A stretch of 64,000 nt of DNA from Comamonadaceae bacterium. Lineage in GTDB: Bacteria; Pseudomonadota; Gammaproteobacteria; Burkholderiales; Burkholderiaceae_C. The stretch lies in the NCBI GenBank assembly GCA_947373105.1, contig CANBWK010000001.1, forward strand, positions 33,831-97,830, written 5' to 3'. The position numbers were made by a program, and so were the translations under genes. This document shows, piece by piece, positions 27,825-36,984 of this stretch. Positions within the stretch are counted from its first letter, which is position 1; every line of letters begins with the position of its first letter. The notes below the pieces were generated by a model. The model saw only the letters and a list, made by a program, of their open reading frames with translations. It made no database searches and had not been told where the DNA came from.

Positions 27825-28673
27825 ATGACAAATCCTTCCGTTACGCAAGCTGCCATGGGCAGTTTTGCATCCGCATCAGACCCACGCCTTGCACAGGTCA
27901 TGGCTCTTTTGGTTAAGCATCTTCACGCATTTGTCACTGAATCCAAACTCACCAAAGAAGAATGGATGAAAGGCTTAGAGTTTCTGACGCAAAGTGCCGC
28001 TATCACCGACTCAGAGCGTAATGAATTCAGTCTGCTGTCTGACATTTTGGGGATTTCATCTATTGTGGATGTTGTTTCTCAGCCAGTGGGGGGAACCTCC
28101 AGCAGCGTCTTGGGGCCTTTTCACAGCCATGACTCACGTCTGCAACCCAATGGGGTCGACCTCACAGGCGACCAACCCGGCGATAGAACCTGGCTTCATG
28201 GGTATGTCTTAGATCAAGAAGGACATGCCATTGAAAATGCCGAAATCGACTTTTGGCAAAACGCCGACAACGGTTTGTACCCTGCCCAAGACTCAGCCCA
28301 GGATCCACACAACTTGAGGTGCAAAATCAAATGTGCAGCGGATGGCAGTTTCAATTTACTGACCATTCGCCCTCATCCTTACACCGTTCCGACCGATGGC
28401 CCTGTGGGTGCCTTATTGGCCGCAAGCAATCGCAGCATCTGGCGACCGGCTCACTACCATGTCATCGTCAGTGCCCCCGGCTATATTGGCTTGGTAACGG
28501 AACTGTTTCCGCAAGAATCTGATTACATCGACAATGACACTGTGTTTGGCGTACGTGAAGGTTTGATCGTGCCTTTTGTCAAATCCAGTAATGTAGAAAT
28601 CGCAAACCGTTATGACCTTGATGCCCCGTTTTACGAAGTGAAATTCGACTTCAAATTGGTCAAGCAGACCTGA
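27825..28673 (+). CDS. Intradiol ring-cleavage dioxygenase (catechol/hydroxyquinol type)
   Basis: About 282 residues. The Fe(III) ligands are Tyr152 (GLYPAQD), Tyr186 (HPYTVPTDGPVG), His210 and His212 (RPAHYHVIVSAPG). An N-terminal helical dimerisation domain with QSAAITDSERNEF and LGISSIVDV is typical of catechol 1,2- and hydroxyquinol 1,2-dioxygenases. It opens an aromatic ring between two hydroxyl groups, giving a muconate or maleylacetate. Which diol it uses cannot be told. The ATG at 27825 is chosen by alignment; it lacks a strong Shine-Dalgarno, and a GTG at 27795 is possible. A Bug receptor gene follows 36 bp downstream, possibly serving uptake of the substrate. Confidence 0.83.
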   Translation: MTNPSVTQAAMGSFASASDPRLAQVMALLVKHLHAFVTESKLTKEEWMKGLEFLTQSAAITDSERNEFSLLSDILGISSIVDVVSQPVGGTSSSVLGPFHSHDSRLQPNGVDLTGDQPGDRTWLHGYVLDQEGHAIENAEIDFWQNADNGLYPAQDSAQDPHNLRCKIKCAADGSFNLLTIRPHPYTVPTDGPVGALLAASNRSIWRPAHYHVIVSAPGYIGLVTELFPQESDYIDNDTVFGVREGLIVPFVKSSNVEIANRYDLDAPFYEVKFDFKLVKQT

Positions 28674-28709
28674 TTAAATTAGACAGACTCCATCACAAGA
28701 GACAAAATC

Positions 28710-29684
28710 ATGAAGAAATTTAATGGGATCAAAGCACTAGGGCTCGCCGCGATGGTGACGGCATTTATCGGATTGGATGCCCGCGCCCAAACCGACTGGC
28801 CTAAGGTCAAACCCGTGACTTTGCTGGTTGCATTTGCGCCTGGCGCCTCTACGGATATTGTTGCCCGGTCATTGACACAAAAACTATCCGAATTAACCGG
28901 TGGTAACTTCATTGTAGAAAACAAGGGCGGTGCAGGCGGCAATATTGCATCAACCCAGGTCAAACGGTCCGCACCCGATGGCTACACTATATTGGTTCAC
29001 AGTGTGGCATTTGCCGTGAACCCCTCTCTTTATGCAGATGCCGGCTACGATGCCGTGAAAGATTTCTCACCGGTTGCGCTGGGTCCAAAGACGCCCAATA
29101 TTTTCACAGTCAACCCCAGCGTGCCCGTTAAATCTTTGCCTGAATTGGTCGAAGCCGCCAAAAAAGCCCCTTTTAATTACGCATCTTCTGGCATCGGCAC
29201 CACGACCCATTTATCGATGGAGCGACTCAAGTCGGCAGCTAAAATTGACATTGTGCATGTGCCTTACCAACCTGCGGCAGCGATTAATGCGGTTGTGGCC
29301 GGACACACTCAAATTGCATCGACCTCGATGCCCCCTGCGGTTCCGATGATCAAAGCGGGCAGACTCAAAGCACTCGCCGTCACCAGTGCCACCCGCTCCC
29401 CCTTGCTTCCTGATGTTCCTTCCATCACCGAGTTCGGCTACAAAGAGTTTGATGACTACACTTGGTTCGGATTCTTTGCGCCTGCAGGAACCCCTGCCGC
29501 GGTGATAGAAAAGCTGAATGCGGCATTGAACCGCGCAATGGAGTCGCCCGATATCGTTGAGAAATTTGCCCAACTGGGCATGTCCAGTACGCACAACAAT
29601 GCCACCGAATTTGGTAACTTTTTAAAATCAGAAGTTCCTAAATGGGCAGCTGTCGTCAAGAGCTCAGGCGCCAAAGCAGACTGA
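28710..29684 (+). CDS. Bug/TctC-family solute-binding receptor 1
   Basis: 324 residues. A Sec signal peptide (cleavage near DARAQ) precedes the Bug fold, with the typical APGASTDIVAR, ENKGGAGGNIAS, RSAPDGYTI (aromatic pocket), INAVVAGHTQIA and KSSGA ending. Bug receptors bind carboxylates and similar anions in the periplasm and usually work with a TctA/TctB permease, none of which is here. It follows the ring-cleavage dioxygenase on the same strand and may supply aromatic acids to it, an inference from position only. Confidence 0.85.
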   Translation: MKKFNGIKALGLAAMVTAFIGLDARAQTDWPKVKPVTLLVAFAPGASTDIVARSLTQKLSELTGGNFIVENKGGAGGNIASTQVKRSAPDGYTILVHSVAFAVNPSLYADAGYDAVKDFSPVALGPKTPNIFTVNPSVPVKSLPELVEAAKKAPFNYASSGIGTTTHLSMERLKSAAKIDIVHVPYQPAAAINAVVAGHTQIASTSMPPAVPMIKAGRLKALAVTSATRSPLLPDVPSITEFGYKEFDDYTWFGFFAPAGTPAAVIEKLNAALNRAMESPDIVEKFAQLGMSSTHNNATEFGNFLKSEVPKWAAVVKSSGAKAD

Positions 29685-29719
29685 GTGCCACCTGCCTTGC
29701 AGCTTTGGCGCTGAAAGGC

Positions 29720-30730
29720 TTAGGGTCTTGTCATTTCCAAAGCGCGTTGGTAGTAGCTCAAATCCAGGTATTTGTCTGGCGCTGGCGCTTGGCCACCCCA
29801 CATGCCCAGTATCTCTGCGCGTATGGACAGTAAATTCTTGAAACCCTGCATATTGAAAGCGCAATCTCGACTCAAGCCACTTCCCGGCACAAGCAACTCG
29901 TCATACGTTGTTGTAGCCATGCGGTTGTCCACATTGAGCTCACGTTGCAACACTTTGATGGTTAATTCCTTTTGAGCCGGGTCAAAAACTGCCCTGCAAG
30001 CTTCAACGTAGGCTGTGATGTAACGCTGAACCAAGACTGAGTTTTGTTGCGCCCAAGCACGCATAGTCCACATGCCTGTTCCTTGATAAGGTCCATACAA
30101 ATCAATGGTGCGTCCCAGACTTTTGGCACCCCGGTCTTTCGCAATCACGGCCCAAGGGGCGAAGTTCATAGTGGATGAGCCTTCAGGTGTTGATAACGCA
30201 TTAGTACGCGACTCAGAGCCACCCAATGGCACAATTTTGTAATCCTTGCCAGCGATTAGTCCGGCATCTTTGAAGATTTTTTGGCCTAAGACCGAGTAGG
30301 CTGTTCCTGGCGCATCAACGACGAAATTGCGACCTTTCAAGTCGCTTATTTTTTCAATCTCGGGTCTGACCAAAAGCTCCATCATGCCGCCCTCGCCTCC
30401 CATCAAAATGACCACATCCTTTTGAGCGACTTCAACCATCGCGACGGCGTTATCGACGCCGCCATGGGCGATTTCAAATTTTCCATCAGCCAATCCGGCC
30501 CTAAGTACATCCGAATTTGGCGTGAAGCTCAATACAGGCTTGATTCCTTGGCGTGCAAAATAGCCTTTTTCAATACCCATATAAAGCGGAACATTGCTCG
30601 CACCTCGAAACACATGGACACGCAATGCGACTGGTTCAACTGAAGAAGCAGACAGTTGTTGTGCGCCGACCCCAGACATCAAAAATAAGGAAAGAAGCAA
30701 TAGTTTCAAAGTCATGACAAGGCCTTTCAT
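29720..30730 (-). CDS. NMT1/SsuA-like ABC substrate-binding protein
   Basis: 336 residues. A signal peptide ends near GVGAQQ. The mature chain has the two-lobed type II periplasmic-binding pattern of the NMT1/THI5/SsuA group: PLYMGIEKGYFARQGI at the N-lobe, ISDLKGRNFVVDAPGTAY in the hinge region and a C-terminal YLDLSYYQRALE. Family members bind pyrimidines, sulfonates, nitrate or related anions; the ligand is unknown. The ATG at 30730 overlaps the stop of the upstream Bug gene in ATGA, showing translational coupling. No ATP-binding or permease partner is adjacent, which is unusual for an ABC-type receptor. Confidence 0.8.
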   Translation of the reverse strand: MKGLVMTLKLLLLSLFLMSGVGAQQLSASSVEPVALRVHVFRGASNVPLYMGIEKGYFARQGIKPVLSFTPNSDVLRAGLADGKFEIAHGGVDNAVAMVEVAQKDVVILMGGEGGMMELLVRPEIEKISDLKGRNFVVDAPGTAYSVLGQKIFKDAGLIAGKDYKIVPLGGSESRTNALSTPEGSSTMNFAPWAVIAKDRGAKSLGRTIDLYGPYQGTGMWTMRAWAQQNSVLVQRYITAYVEACRAVFDPAQKELTIKVLQRELNVDNRMATTTYDELLVPGSGLSRDCAFNMQGFKNLLSIRAEILGMWGGQAPAPDKYLDLSYYQRALEMTRP

Positions 30731-31695
30731 TGGGTGAAATCGACACGTTGGGCTAATTTTTTATTCATCGCAATTTCTTCTGCGACCGTCTTGGCAAACT
30801 CAATAGGAGAAGAGCCTGCTACCGCAAACCCTTGTTCTGCAAAAGCGCGCTTGACCTCAGGTTCTTCTAATATTTTGGCAACTTCGTTGCGCAGACGATT
30901 AACGAACTCTAAGGGCACACCCACTGGAAACCAGAATCCGTACCAAGGGGTATAGGCGAATCCTTTGATAGCGGCTTCATCGACAGTCGGCACATCAGGC
31001 AATTCGCTCCATCGTTTACGGGCAGTAATGGCCAAGGCTTTGAGCTTACCGGCTTTGATTAAAGGCAACACCGCTGTAGGTGCCCCGATCACAAAGTCGA
31101 TACGCCCCGCGACCAAATCATTGAGAGATTGACTGACGCCTTTAAAGGGGACATGGGTCATTTTGACGTCGGCAGTGCTGCTTAAAAATTCGCCCGCAAA
31201 GTGCATCACATTGCCGACACCGCCCGAGCCAAATGTGTATTTACCTGGATTGGCTTTCGCGTCAGTCAGTAATTCCTTGAGGTTTTTAGCAGGTAAATCT
31301 GGTCGCGCAGCCACGATAAAGCCTACGCTATTGGCGACCAGCGTCACGGGTGCAAAGTCTTTGATGGGGTCGTAGGGTAGCGTCGAGCTGATCACGGGTA
31401 AGCTGGCATGACTTGAAGAAGTGTTCAGTAAAGTGTAGCCATCAGGTGCAGCCTTGGCGACAATGTCGGTGCCTATTGCGCCCCCTGCTCCCGCGCGGTT
31501 GTCAATCACAATGGGTTGCCCTAATACTGAGGAAAGCCGCAAATTGATTGTTCGGCCAATGAAATCCATGGGCCCTCCCGCAGCATAAGGTATCACCATT
31601 TTGATAGGACGATTGGGGTAATCGCGCGACCCCACCGGTTGGGCTGCAATGTGCAGCGGAACCAAACAAAGCAAAAACAGGCGAAGACTTAGCAT
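30727..31695 (-). CDS. Bug/TctC-family solute-binding receptor 2
   Basis: 322 residues. A signal peptide (LFLLCLVPLHIAAQ) precedes the Bug core: PIKMVIPYAAGGPMDFIGR, NRAGAGGAIGTD, KAAPDGYTLL, GVGNVMHFAGE, VPFKGVSQSLNDLVAGRIDF. Divergent from Bug 3 over a 170-bp shared upstream region. The stop overlaps the NMT1-like gene, so both receptors are made from one message. Ligand unknown. Confidence 0.85.
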   Translation of the reverse strand: MLSLRLFLLCLVPLHIAAQPVGSRDYPNRPIKMVIPYAAGGPMDFIGRTINLRLSSVLGQPIVIDNRAGAGGAIGTDIVAKAAPDGYTLLNTSSSHASLPVISSTLPYDPIKDFAPVTLVANSVGFIVAARPDLPAKNLKELLTDAKANPGKYTFGSGGVGNVMHFAGEFLSSTADVKMTHVPFKGVSQSLNDLVAGRIDFVIGAPTAVLPLIKAGKLKALAITARKRWSELPDVPTVDEAAIKGFAYTPWYGFWFPVGVPLEFVNRLRNEVAKILEEPEVKRAFAEQGFAVAGSSPIEFAKTVAEEIAMNKKLAQRVDFTQ

Positions 31696-31865
31696 GAAGG
31701 ATCCAGATGAAGGGGTTTGTCGTCTATGTTGTCATCAATAATAACGACAAACAGAAAAACTGTGGAACACCGTCGGAGCCAGGCTCTCACGAAGTCATCT
31801 TGGTTACACCATCAAAGTCACGCAAGCTTCAACATGGCTCAAACCAAATTGCTCGGAACCTTCAA

Positions 31866-32846
31866 ATGATCCAAAGAAGACAACTATTACAACTTTCGGG
31901 TTTAGGCCTGAGCTTCAGTTCAGGCCAATCAACCTGGGCGGCAGGCTTCCCCGAAAAACCCATCAAATTGGTCATGCCTTACCCCACGGGTGGTGGTGCA
32001 GATCAGTGGGGGCGCATTGTGTGCGGTAAAGCCGAGAAAATTTTGGGCCAACCCATCGTTTTTGATTACAAGCCGGGCGGAAGTACCACCATAGGAGCAG
32101 ATGCGGCAGCCAGGGCCCCCGCCGATGGTTACACCATTCACTTGATCGACAGCACTGCATTCGCCTATGTTCCCAATATGCGCAAGGTAAGTTATGACCC
32201 CATCAAATCGTTCACACCCCTGGTTCATTTAGGGGCCTTGCCTATGGCATTGGTGGCCCATCCTTCGGTTCCTGTTAAAAACCTGCAGGAGCTAGTGGCC
32301 TACGCAAAAGCCAATCCAGGCAAACTCAACTGCGCAAGCGCTGGCGTGGGATCACCCCATCACTTGATTGCGGAATTTTTTAAAATGCGTGCAGGCATTT
32401 CTATCAATCACGTCCCCTACAAAGGTGCCTCACAGTACATGGCCGACTTGGTTGGCGGCCAGGTGGATTTGGCGGTATCGACCTTGGGGCCCGCCGTGCC
32501 TCACCTTCAAACCGGCCGCATTCGTGCTTTAGGCGTTTCCACTTCAAAACGTTCAAGCGCCCTACCTGACGTTCCAACCATTGCTGAGCAAGGATTTGAA
32601 GGTTTCGATGAAAAGCCTTGGAACTGTTTTGTGACAAACACAGGCGTTCCCGCCGAAGTTTTAGACAGACTGCGGGCGGTCTTTCGGACTACCTTGGATG
32701 ACCCCGAAGTTCTTGCTGCTTTGCGAAAAACAGGCGTCGAAGAAATCGGCACCATGCCACTCGCACAGATTGGAGAGCAGATGCGCTTGGATTACATCAA
32801 ATGGGGCGAGGTGATTCGGCGAGCGAAAATCACCATGGACAGTTAA
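31866..32846 (+). CDS. Bug/TctC-family solute-binding receptor 3 (Tat-like signal)
   Basis: About 326 residues. The N-terminus is MIQRRQLLQLSGLG, a twin-arginine pattern followed by a moderately hydrophobic stretch, so export by Tat is possible. The Bug core follows (PIKLVMPYPTGGGADQWGR, KPGGSTTIGADAAA, APADGYTIHL, VPYKGASQYMADLVGGQVD). The longer frame starting at 31707 lacks a signal peptide at its start, so the ATG at 31866 is preferred. It precedes a fumarylacetoacetate-hydrolase gene by 132 bp that contain an inverted repeat. Confidence 0.85.
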   Translation: MIQRRQLLQLSGLGLSFSSGQSTWAAGFPEKPIKLVMPYPTGGGADQWGRIVCGKAEKILGQPIVFDYKPGGSTTIGADAAARAPADGYTIHLIDSTAFAYVPNMRKVSYDPIKSFTPLVHLGALPMALVAHPSVPVKNLQELVAYAKANPGKLNCASAGVGSPHHLIAEFFKMRAGISINHVPYKGASQYMADLVGGQVDLAVSTLGPAVPHLQTGRIRALGVSTSKRSSALPDVPTIAEQGFEGFDEKPWNCFVTNTGVPAEVLDRLRAVFRTTLDDPEVLAALRKTGVEEIGTMPLAQIGEQMRLDYIKWGEVIRRAKITMDS

Positions 32847-32875
32847 TCTAAAAACCCTTTCGCTGCATCTGTATG

Positions 32876-32904
32876 AGCTCCTCGTTCTAAATCGAACGCG
32901 AGCT
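32876..32904. repeat. Imperfect inverted repeat between Bug 3 and the FAH gene
   Basis: Arms AGCTC-CT-CGTTC (32876-32887) and GAACG-C-GAGCT (32894-32904) pair as 5 + 5 bp with a small internal loop and a 6-nt loop. No T-tract follows, so a classical terminator is unlikely; it may be an operator or an mRNA hairpin in the 132-bp gap. Confidence 0.4.
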
Positions 32905-32978
32905 AGAACTTGCATTAAACCATTCAACTCAATCGCCATGCCAATTAAAATTTGGCGTTTTTACTATAGGAATCATCC

Positions 32979-33926
32979 ATGCGTTTGGCATCTTTTTCGG
33001 CACACTCCAAGCCTCATCTGAAACGGACAGGTGTCTTGTGTGGTTCCCAGTTATTAGACCTTCAGGTAGCGGCCCACCTACTAGAGCCACAAGCGACAAC
33101 TTTCCCAGGTTCTATGAAGGATTTGCTGGCTGCTGGCCCGGAGGGTCTCGCTAGAACGCGCAGCCTTTTGGCGCAGGCCTTAAACAATAAGCAAGAACTT
33201 CTTGAAGCCCTCTACGAATTGTCAAGTATTGATTTTTTACCGCCTATTCAGGATGCGCATAAATTTTTATGCGTTGGCAAAAACTACCGCACCCATCTCG
33301 AAGAATTAAAACGAACGGACCTCATTAAAGAACTCCCAGAAGAGCCCACAGGATTCATCAAGTTAAATGATTGCCTCACAGGTCACAACACAGATGTTGT
33401 GCGTCCTTCTTCAGTCACTAACCTCGACTACGAGCCCGAACTTGTATTTGTCATTGGCAAAGCGGCCTACCAAGTCAGTGCTGAAAATGCATTTGATCAT
33501 GTGGCCGGCATTACCATCCTGAACGATCTGACATGCCGCGATACTCAAAAAAGAGAGGTTGCCTCAGGATCGCGTTTTTGGACGGCCAAGAATGCCCCTG
33601 GTTTTGGCCCACTCGGACCCTACATCATTACGATGGACGAGGTCCCAGACCCCTACAACATCTGGGTCACTTGCAGCGTCAATGGTGAGCAGCGAATGCG
33701 CGTCAATACCAGCGATCAAATTTGGAAATTACCTCGAATCATTGAACACTTTTCTCGTCTGGTGCCTTTGATGCCTGGGGATATGTTTTCTACAGGTGCA
33801 CCTGGAGGTGTAGCCGTTGGGAAACCTAACGCCTCCGAACTGTATTTAAAGTATGGCGATATCGTTGAGTGCGCCTTCGAAAATCCTGAAATGGTATTGC
33901 GCAACAAAATAGTTGCACCTGATTAA
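32979..33926 (+). CDS. Fumarylacetoacetate-hydrolase-family protein 1
   Basis: 315 residues. The catalytic domain (residues ~95-305) has KFLCVGKNYRTHLEE, the metal-binding LDYEPELVFVIG (Asp and Glu ligands), NDLTCRDTQKREVASGSRFWTAKN and a C-terminal MPGDMFSTGAPGGVAVGK. FAH-fold enzymes hydrolyse, decarboxylate or hydrate 2-oxo- or acylpyruvate-type intermediates of aromatic and sugar-acid breakdown; the reaction cannot be fixed. An N-terminal domain of ~80 residues is typical. It is 18 bp upstream of Bug 4 and probably co-transcribed with it. Confidence 0.83.
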   Translation: MRLASFSAHSKPHLKRTGVLCGSQLLDLQVAAHLLEPQATTFPGSMKDLLAAGPEGLARTRSLLAQALNNKQELLEALYELSSIDFLPPIQDAHKFLCVGKNYRTHLEELKRTDLIKELPEEPTGFIKLNDCLTGHNTDVVRPSSVTNLDYEPELVFVIGKAAYQVSAENAFDHVAGITILNDLTCRDTQKREVASGSRFWTAKNAPGFGPLGPYIITMDEVPDPYNIWVTCSVNGEQRMRVNTSDQIWKLPRIIEHFSRLVPLMPGDMFSTGAPGGVAVGKPNASELYLKYGDIVECAFENPEMVLRNKIVAPD

Positions 33927-33944
33927 CACAATTTTTTGTATGTC

Positions 33945-34904
33945 ATGGCTAAACTTAACGCTCTCATATTTGCATTTGGTTTATTCACCACCCTTGAATC
34001 CTTAGCTCAATCTTCGTCTTCTACGGCCAGCGATTTTCCTACCAAGCCAGTCACATTCGTTGTGCCGTTTCCACCTGCGGGAGGCGCGGATACTTTGGCT
34101 CGCATCCTAGCTTCTCATTTGAGTACTGTTTGGAAGCAGCAAGTTATTGTTGAAAATCGACCCGGTGCAAGCGGGCACATTGGCGCGGCTTACGTAGCCA
34201 AAGCCCCGCCAGAGGGGTACACCCTGATGATGAGTTCAACGGCATCTTTGACCAAAGAAAACGCACATCAATTTGCACCTGTCGCCTTGGTATCCGCTGC
34301 GCCCTATGTAGTCACCGTCAGTCCTAAACTGAATGTCAAGAATATGCGTGAATTGGTCAGTAAAGCCAAAGCCGAGCCAGGTAAATTAGGGTTTGGCTCC
34401 TCGGGTGAGGGTTCGGCGTCACACCTCACCGTAGAACTATTCATGCAAGTCACGGGCGTGAATATGCTTCACGTTCCTTACAAGGGCACTGGACAAGCGG
34501 TCACAGATTTATTAGGTGGCACCATTGATCTGATGTTCGCGCCAGGACAAACAGTGTCACCCCATGTCAAAGCGGGGAAGTTATTGGCCTTAGCAGTCAC
34601 AAGCGCTGAGCGCGCAAAATCAAACCCCGAGTTGCCTACCATTGCTGAAGCCAGCACCCCCAACTATGCAGCCGTCGGATGGTTTGGATTATTGGTACCT
34701 GCGGCAACACCCAAAGCAGTGATCAACAAATTGAACAATGACATCAACACTGCACTGGCAGATCCTCAGGTCGAAAAAACCATGCTGGCTGCCGGTGCCG
34801 AACCAGGAAAATTCAGTGCAGATCAGTTCGGTAAATTCATCCAAGAAGAATTGAATAAATGGGCTCAACTCGAAGTAGCGATGACAGCTAAAAAGAAACC
34901 ATAA
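33945..34904 (+). CDS. Bug/TctC-family solute-binding receptor 4
   Basis: About 319 residues. A signal peptide (LIFAFGLFTTLESLAQ) precedes the Bug core: PVTFVVPFPPAGGADTLAR, NRPGASGHIGAAYVA, KAPPEGYTLMM, VPYKGTGQAVTDLLGGTIDLM. The short insertion usually between the first two regions is reduced here (SSTASLTKENAHQFAPVAL). The ATG at 33945 is 18 bp after the FAH stop; the ORF start three codons upstream (TTG) is less likely. It is convergent with the CaiB-type gene, 10 bp apart. Confidence 0.85.
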   Translation: MAKLNALIFAFGLFTTLESLAQSSSSTASDFPTKPVTFVVPFPPAGGADTLARILASHLSTVWKQQVIVENRPGASGHIGAAYVAKAPPEGYTLMMSSTASLTKENAHQFAPVALVSAAPYVVTVSPKLNVKNMRELVSKAKAEPGKLGFGSSGEGSASHLTVELFMQVTGVNMLHVPYKGTGQAVTDLLGGTIDLMFAPGQTVSPHVKAGKLLALAVTSAERAKSNPELPTIAEASTPNYAAVGWFGLLVPAATPKAVINKLNNDINTALADPQVEKTMLAAGAEPGKFSADQFGKFIQEELNKWAQLEVAMTAKKKP

Positions 34905-34914
34905 GATAAATCAT

Positions 34915-36132
34915 CTAGCGCAGGTGTTTATCACGGTATTGGTCAAACACCGCACCTTGAGAAAACATAGCTTCCACCTGCTCACTTGAATAACCCAATT
35001 GCAGCAGCACTTCATCTGAGTGTTGACCTAACCAAGGCGCAGGCATCCGAATGGTAGTGAGCTCTCCGCTCGACTTGATGGGCAAACCCAATGTTTTCAT
35101 ATTGCCAATGATGGGGTGCTCAATGTCGTGAACCATCTTGCGCGAGTGAATGTGCGGATCGTGCATGATTTGCTCATAGCCAAAAACCGGCCCGCCGGGT
35201 ACACCCGCAGCATCCAATTTTTCAACCCAATGGGCGGTTGTATTGAGCGTCAAAATGGCTTCGATATCGCGCTCAAGTGCATCGGCATTTTTAGTGCGCA
35301 GTGCTTGAGTTTTGTAGTCGGGATTCAAAGGCCATGCGGGTTGATCAATCACTTGCTCACAAAAAGCCCCCCATAACTTTGCCGAGCCCGCACCAACAGT
35401 CACATAGCCATCCGAACTTCGGTAGGCTTGATACGGAGCCGATCGTCGATGGCGTGTTCCTGTTGCCGTTGGAATTTCTCCAGATCCAAAATAAGCCCCA
35501 AACTCCCAAGGCGTCCAAGCCAAACCGGCTTCCAGCAAAGAGGTCTCTAAGTATTGGCCATGACCGAACCGCAGCTTTCCAATCAAAGCCCCCAAAATGC
35601 CAGACAAAGCAGTGACACCACTGGCAATGTCATTCATGGCAATACCCACCTTTGCAGGCCTGCCACCAGGCTCTCCTGTCATCATCATGATGCCAGACAT
35701 GCCTTGCGCAATGATGTCAAATCCGCCTTTTTTTCCGTAAGGACCCGTTTGACCGAATCCTGACATGGAGGCATAAATAACCCCTGGATTGAGACCCTTG
35801 ATGGCCTCGTAACCCAAGCCCATGCGCTTGACCACACCAGGGCGGAAGTTTTCCATCACGATGTCGGCTTGTGCTGCCAATTTCAGCGCCACTTCTAGTG
35901 CCGCAGGGTCTTTTAAATTCAAAGCAATGCTTTTCTTATTGCGGTTGAGCACGGCAAAGCAATAAGATTCGCCGTTCACCTGGGGCTCGAAGTTTCGAGA
36001 TGTATCACCCTTGTCGGCATTTTCCAGCTTGATAACATCCGCCCCCATGTCACCCAACACCATGCTGCAATAAGGACCCGCTAACACATTGGTCAGATCC
36101 AGGACGCGAATACCAGAAAGGGGTAGAGGCAT
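34915..36132 (-). CDS. CaiB/BaiF-family (class III) CoA-transferase
   Basis: About 405 residues. The family core VLDLTNVLAGPYCSMVLGDMGADVIKLE is near the N-terminus (landmark residues 10-37), the catalytic Asp is Asp168 in AMNDIASG, and the substrate region GHGQYLETSLLEAGL and ALGR-like C-terminal GLPIKSSGE follow. Class III transferases move CoA between carboxylic acids through an aspartyl-CoA anhydride. The ATG at 36132 is chosen over an in-frame start 42 bp upstream. It is 38 bp after the enoyl-CoA hydratase-like gene and closes the long minus-strand gene run, so donor and acceptor may belong to the same pathway. Confidence 0.88.
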   Translation of the reverse strand: MPLPLSGIRVLDLTNVLAGPYCSMVLGDMGADVIKLENADKGDTSRNFEPQVNGESYCFAVLNRNKKSIALNLKDPAALEVALKLAAQADIVMENFRPGVVKRMGLGYEAIKGLNPGVIYASMSGFGQTGPYGKKGGFDIIAQGMSGIMMMTGEPGGRPAKVGIAMNDIASGVTALSGILGALIGKLRFGHGQYLETSLLEAGLAWTPWEFGAYFGSGEIPTATGTRHRRSAPYQAYRSSDGYVTVGAGSAKLWGAFCEQVIDQPAWPLNPDYKTQALRTKNADALERDIEAILTLNTTAHWVEKLDAAGVPGGPVFGYEQIMHDPHIHSRKMVHDIEHPIIGNMKTLGLPIKSSGELTTIRMPAPWLGQHSDEVLLQLGYSSEQVEAMFSQGAVFDQYRDKHLR

Positions 36133-36170
36133 GCAATGTTCTTTCTTTGGAAGTCGTAAATCGACAAAAA

Positions 36171-36971
36171 TCAACGGCCCTGAAATACAGGTTTGCGCTT
36201 GGCCATGAAGGCAGTTCTGCCTTCTTTAAAATCTTCACTGTTGAAACAGGCGTCTACAACCTCTTCACACAAAGCGACATTTCGCATTGATTCGTCTTTC
36301 ACAATTTCGCCCACAATGGTTTTGATCGAGGCCACTGTCATGGGTGCATTGACCGAGATCATTTCGGCGTAGTTTTGAACATAAGAAAGCAGTTCTTCTG
36401 CAGGCATCATCCGATTGATCAGTCCCATGGTCAGCGCCTCTTGCGCAGTGAATAGCCTGGCAGTGAAGAAAATTTCTTTGGCAAAAGAGGGGCCTACCAC
36501 ATCAATCAACTTGCGAACGCCATCAAATTCATAGCCCAAACCCAACTTGGCTGCAGGGACTGCAAATTTAGAATGATCCGCCGCAATGCGAATATCGCAA
36601 TTCAACGCTACGGCAACCCCGCCGCCAATGCAGTAGCCTTGAATCATGGCAATCGTGGGTTTATTCAGGCACTTGAGGGCTTGCATGCCTTTGGCTGCTA
36701 TAGCGTCATAGTGATGTGTGGCCTGAGCCGAATCACGCTGATCTGCAAATTCAGAAATATCCGCACCCGATACAAAGGCCTTTTCCCCTGCGCCATGAAC
36801 GATCACAACACGAATTTCAGGATCTGCAGCGAAATCATTGGCGATAGATGCCAATCCTTCCCACATTTCCAAGGACACAGCATTGTGACGGGCCGGATTA
36901 TTAAAGACAATCCAGCCAATATGCTTGTCTTTGCGAGCCACCATTTTGTCCGTTTTAAGCAAACTCATCAT
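36171..36971 (-). CDS. Enoyl-CoA hydratase/isomerase-family protein (variant active site)
   Basis: 266 residues, crotonase fold. The oxyanion-hole segments are GEKAFVSGADISEFAD and GYCIGGGVAVALNCDIRIAAD. At the position of the first catalytic Glu of classical hydratases (E144 in rat mitochondrial numbering) the segment reads VPAAKLGLGYEFDG, so that Glu is replaced by Ala; the second (E164 type) is probably retained in FAKEIFF. Such variants often act as isomerases, hydrolases or decarboxylases rather than hydratases. It lies between the M81 protein and the CoA-transferase, consistent with acyl-CoA metabolism. Two Met codons at the start (36971, 36968) cannot be separated. Confidence 0.85.
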   Translation of the reverse strand: MMSLLKTDKMVARKDKHIGWIVFNNPARHNAVSLEMWEGLASIANDFAADPEIRVVIVHGAGEKAFVSGADISEFADQRDSAQATHHYDAIAAKGMQALKCLNKPTIAMIQGYCIGGGVAVALNCDIRIAADHSKFAVPAAKLGLGYEFDGVRKLIDVVGPSFAKEIFFTARLFTAQEALTMGLINRMMPAEELLSYVQNYAEMISVNAPMTVASIKTIVGEIVKDESMRNVALCEEVVDACFNSEDFKEGRTAFMAKRKPVFQGR

Positions 36972-36984
36972 TCAATTTCCAATT

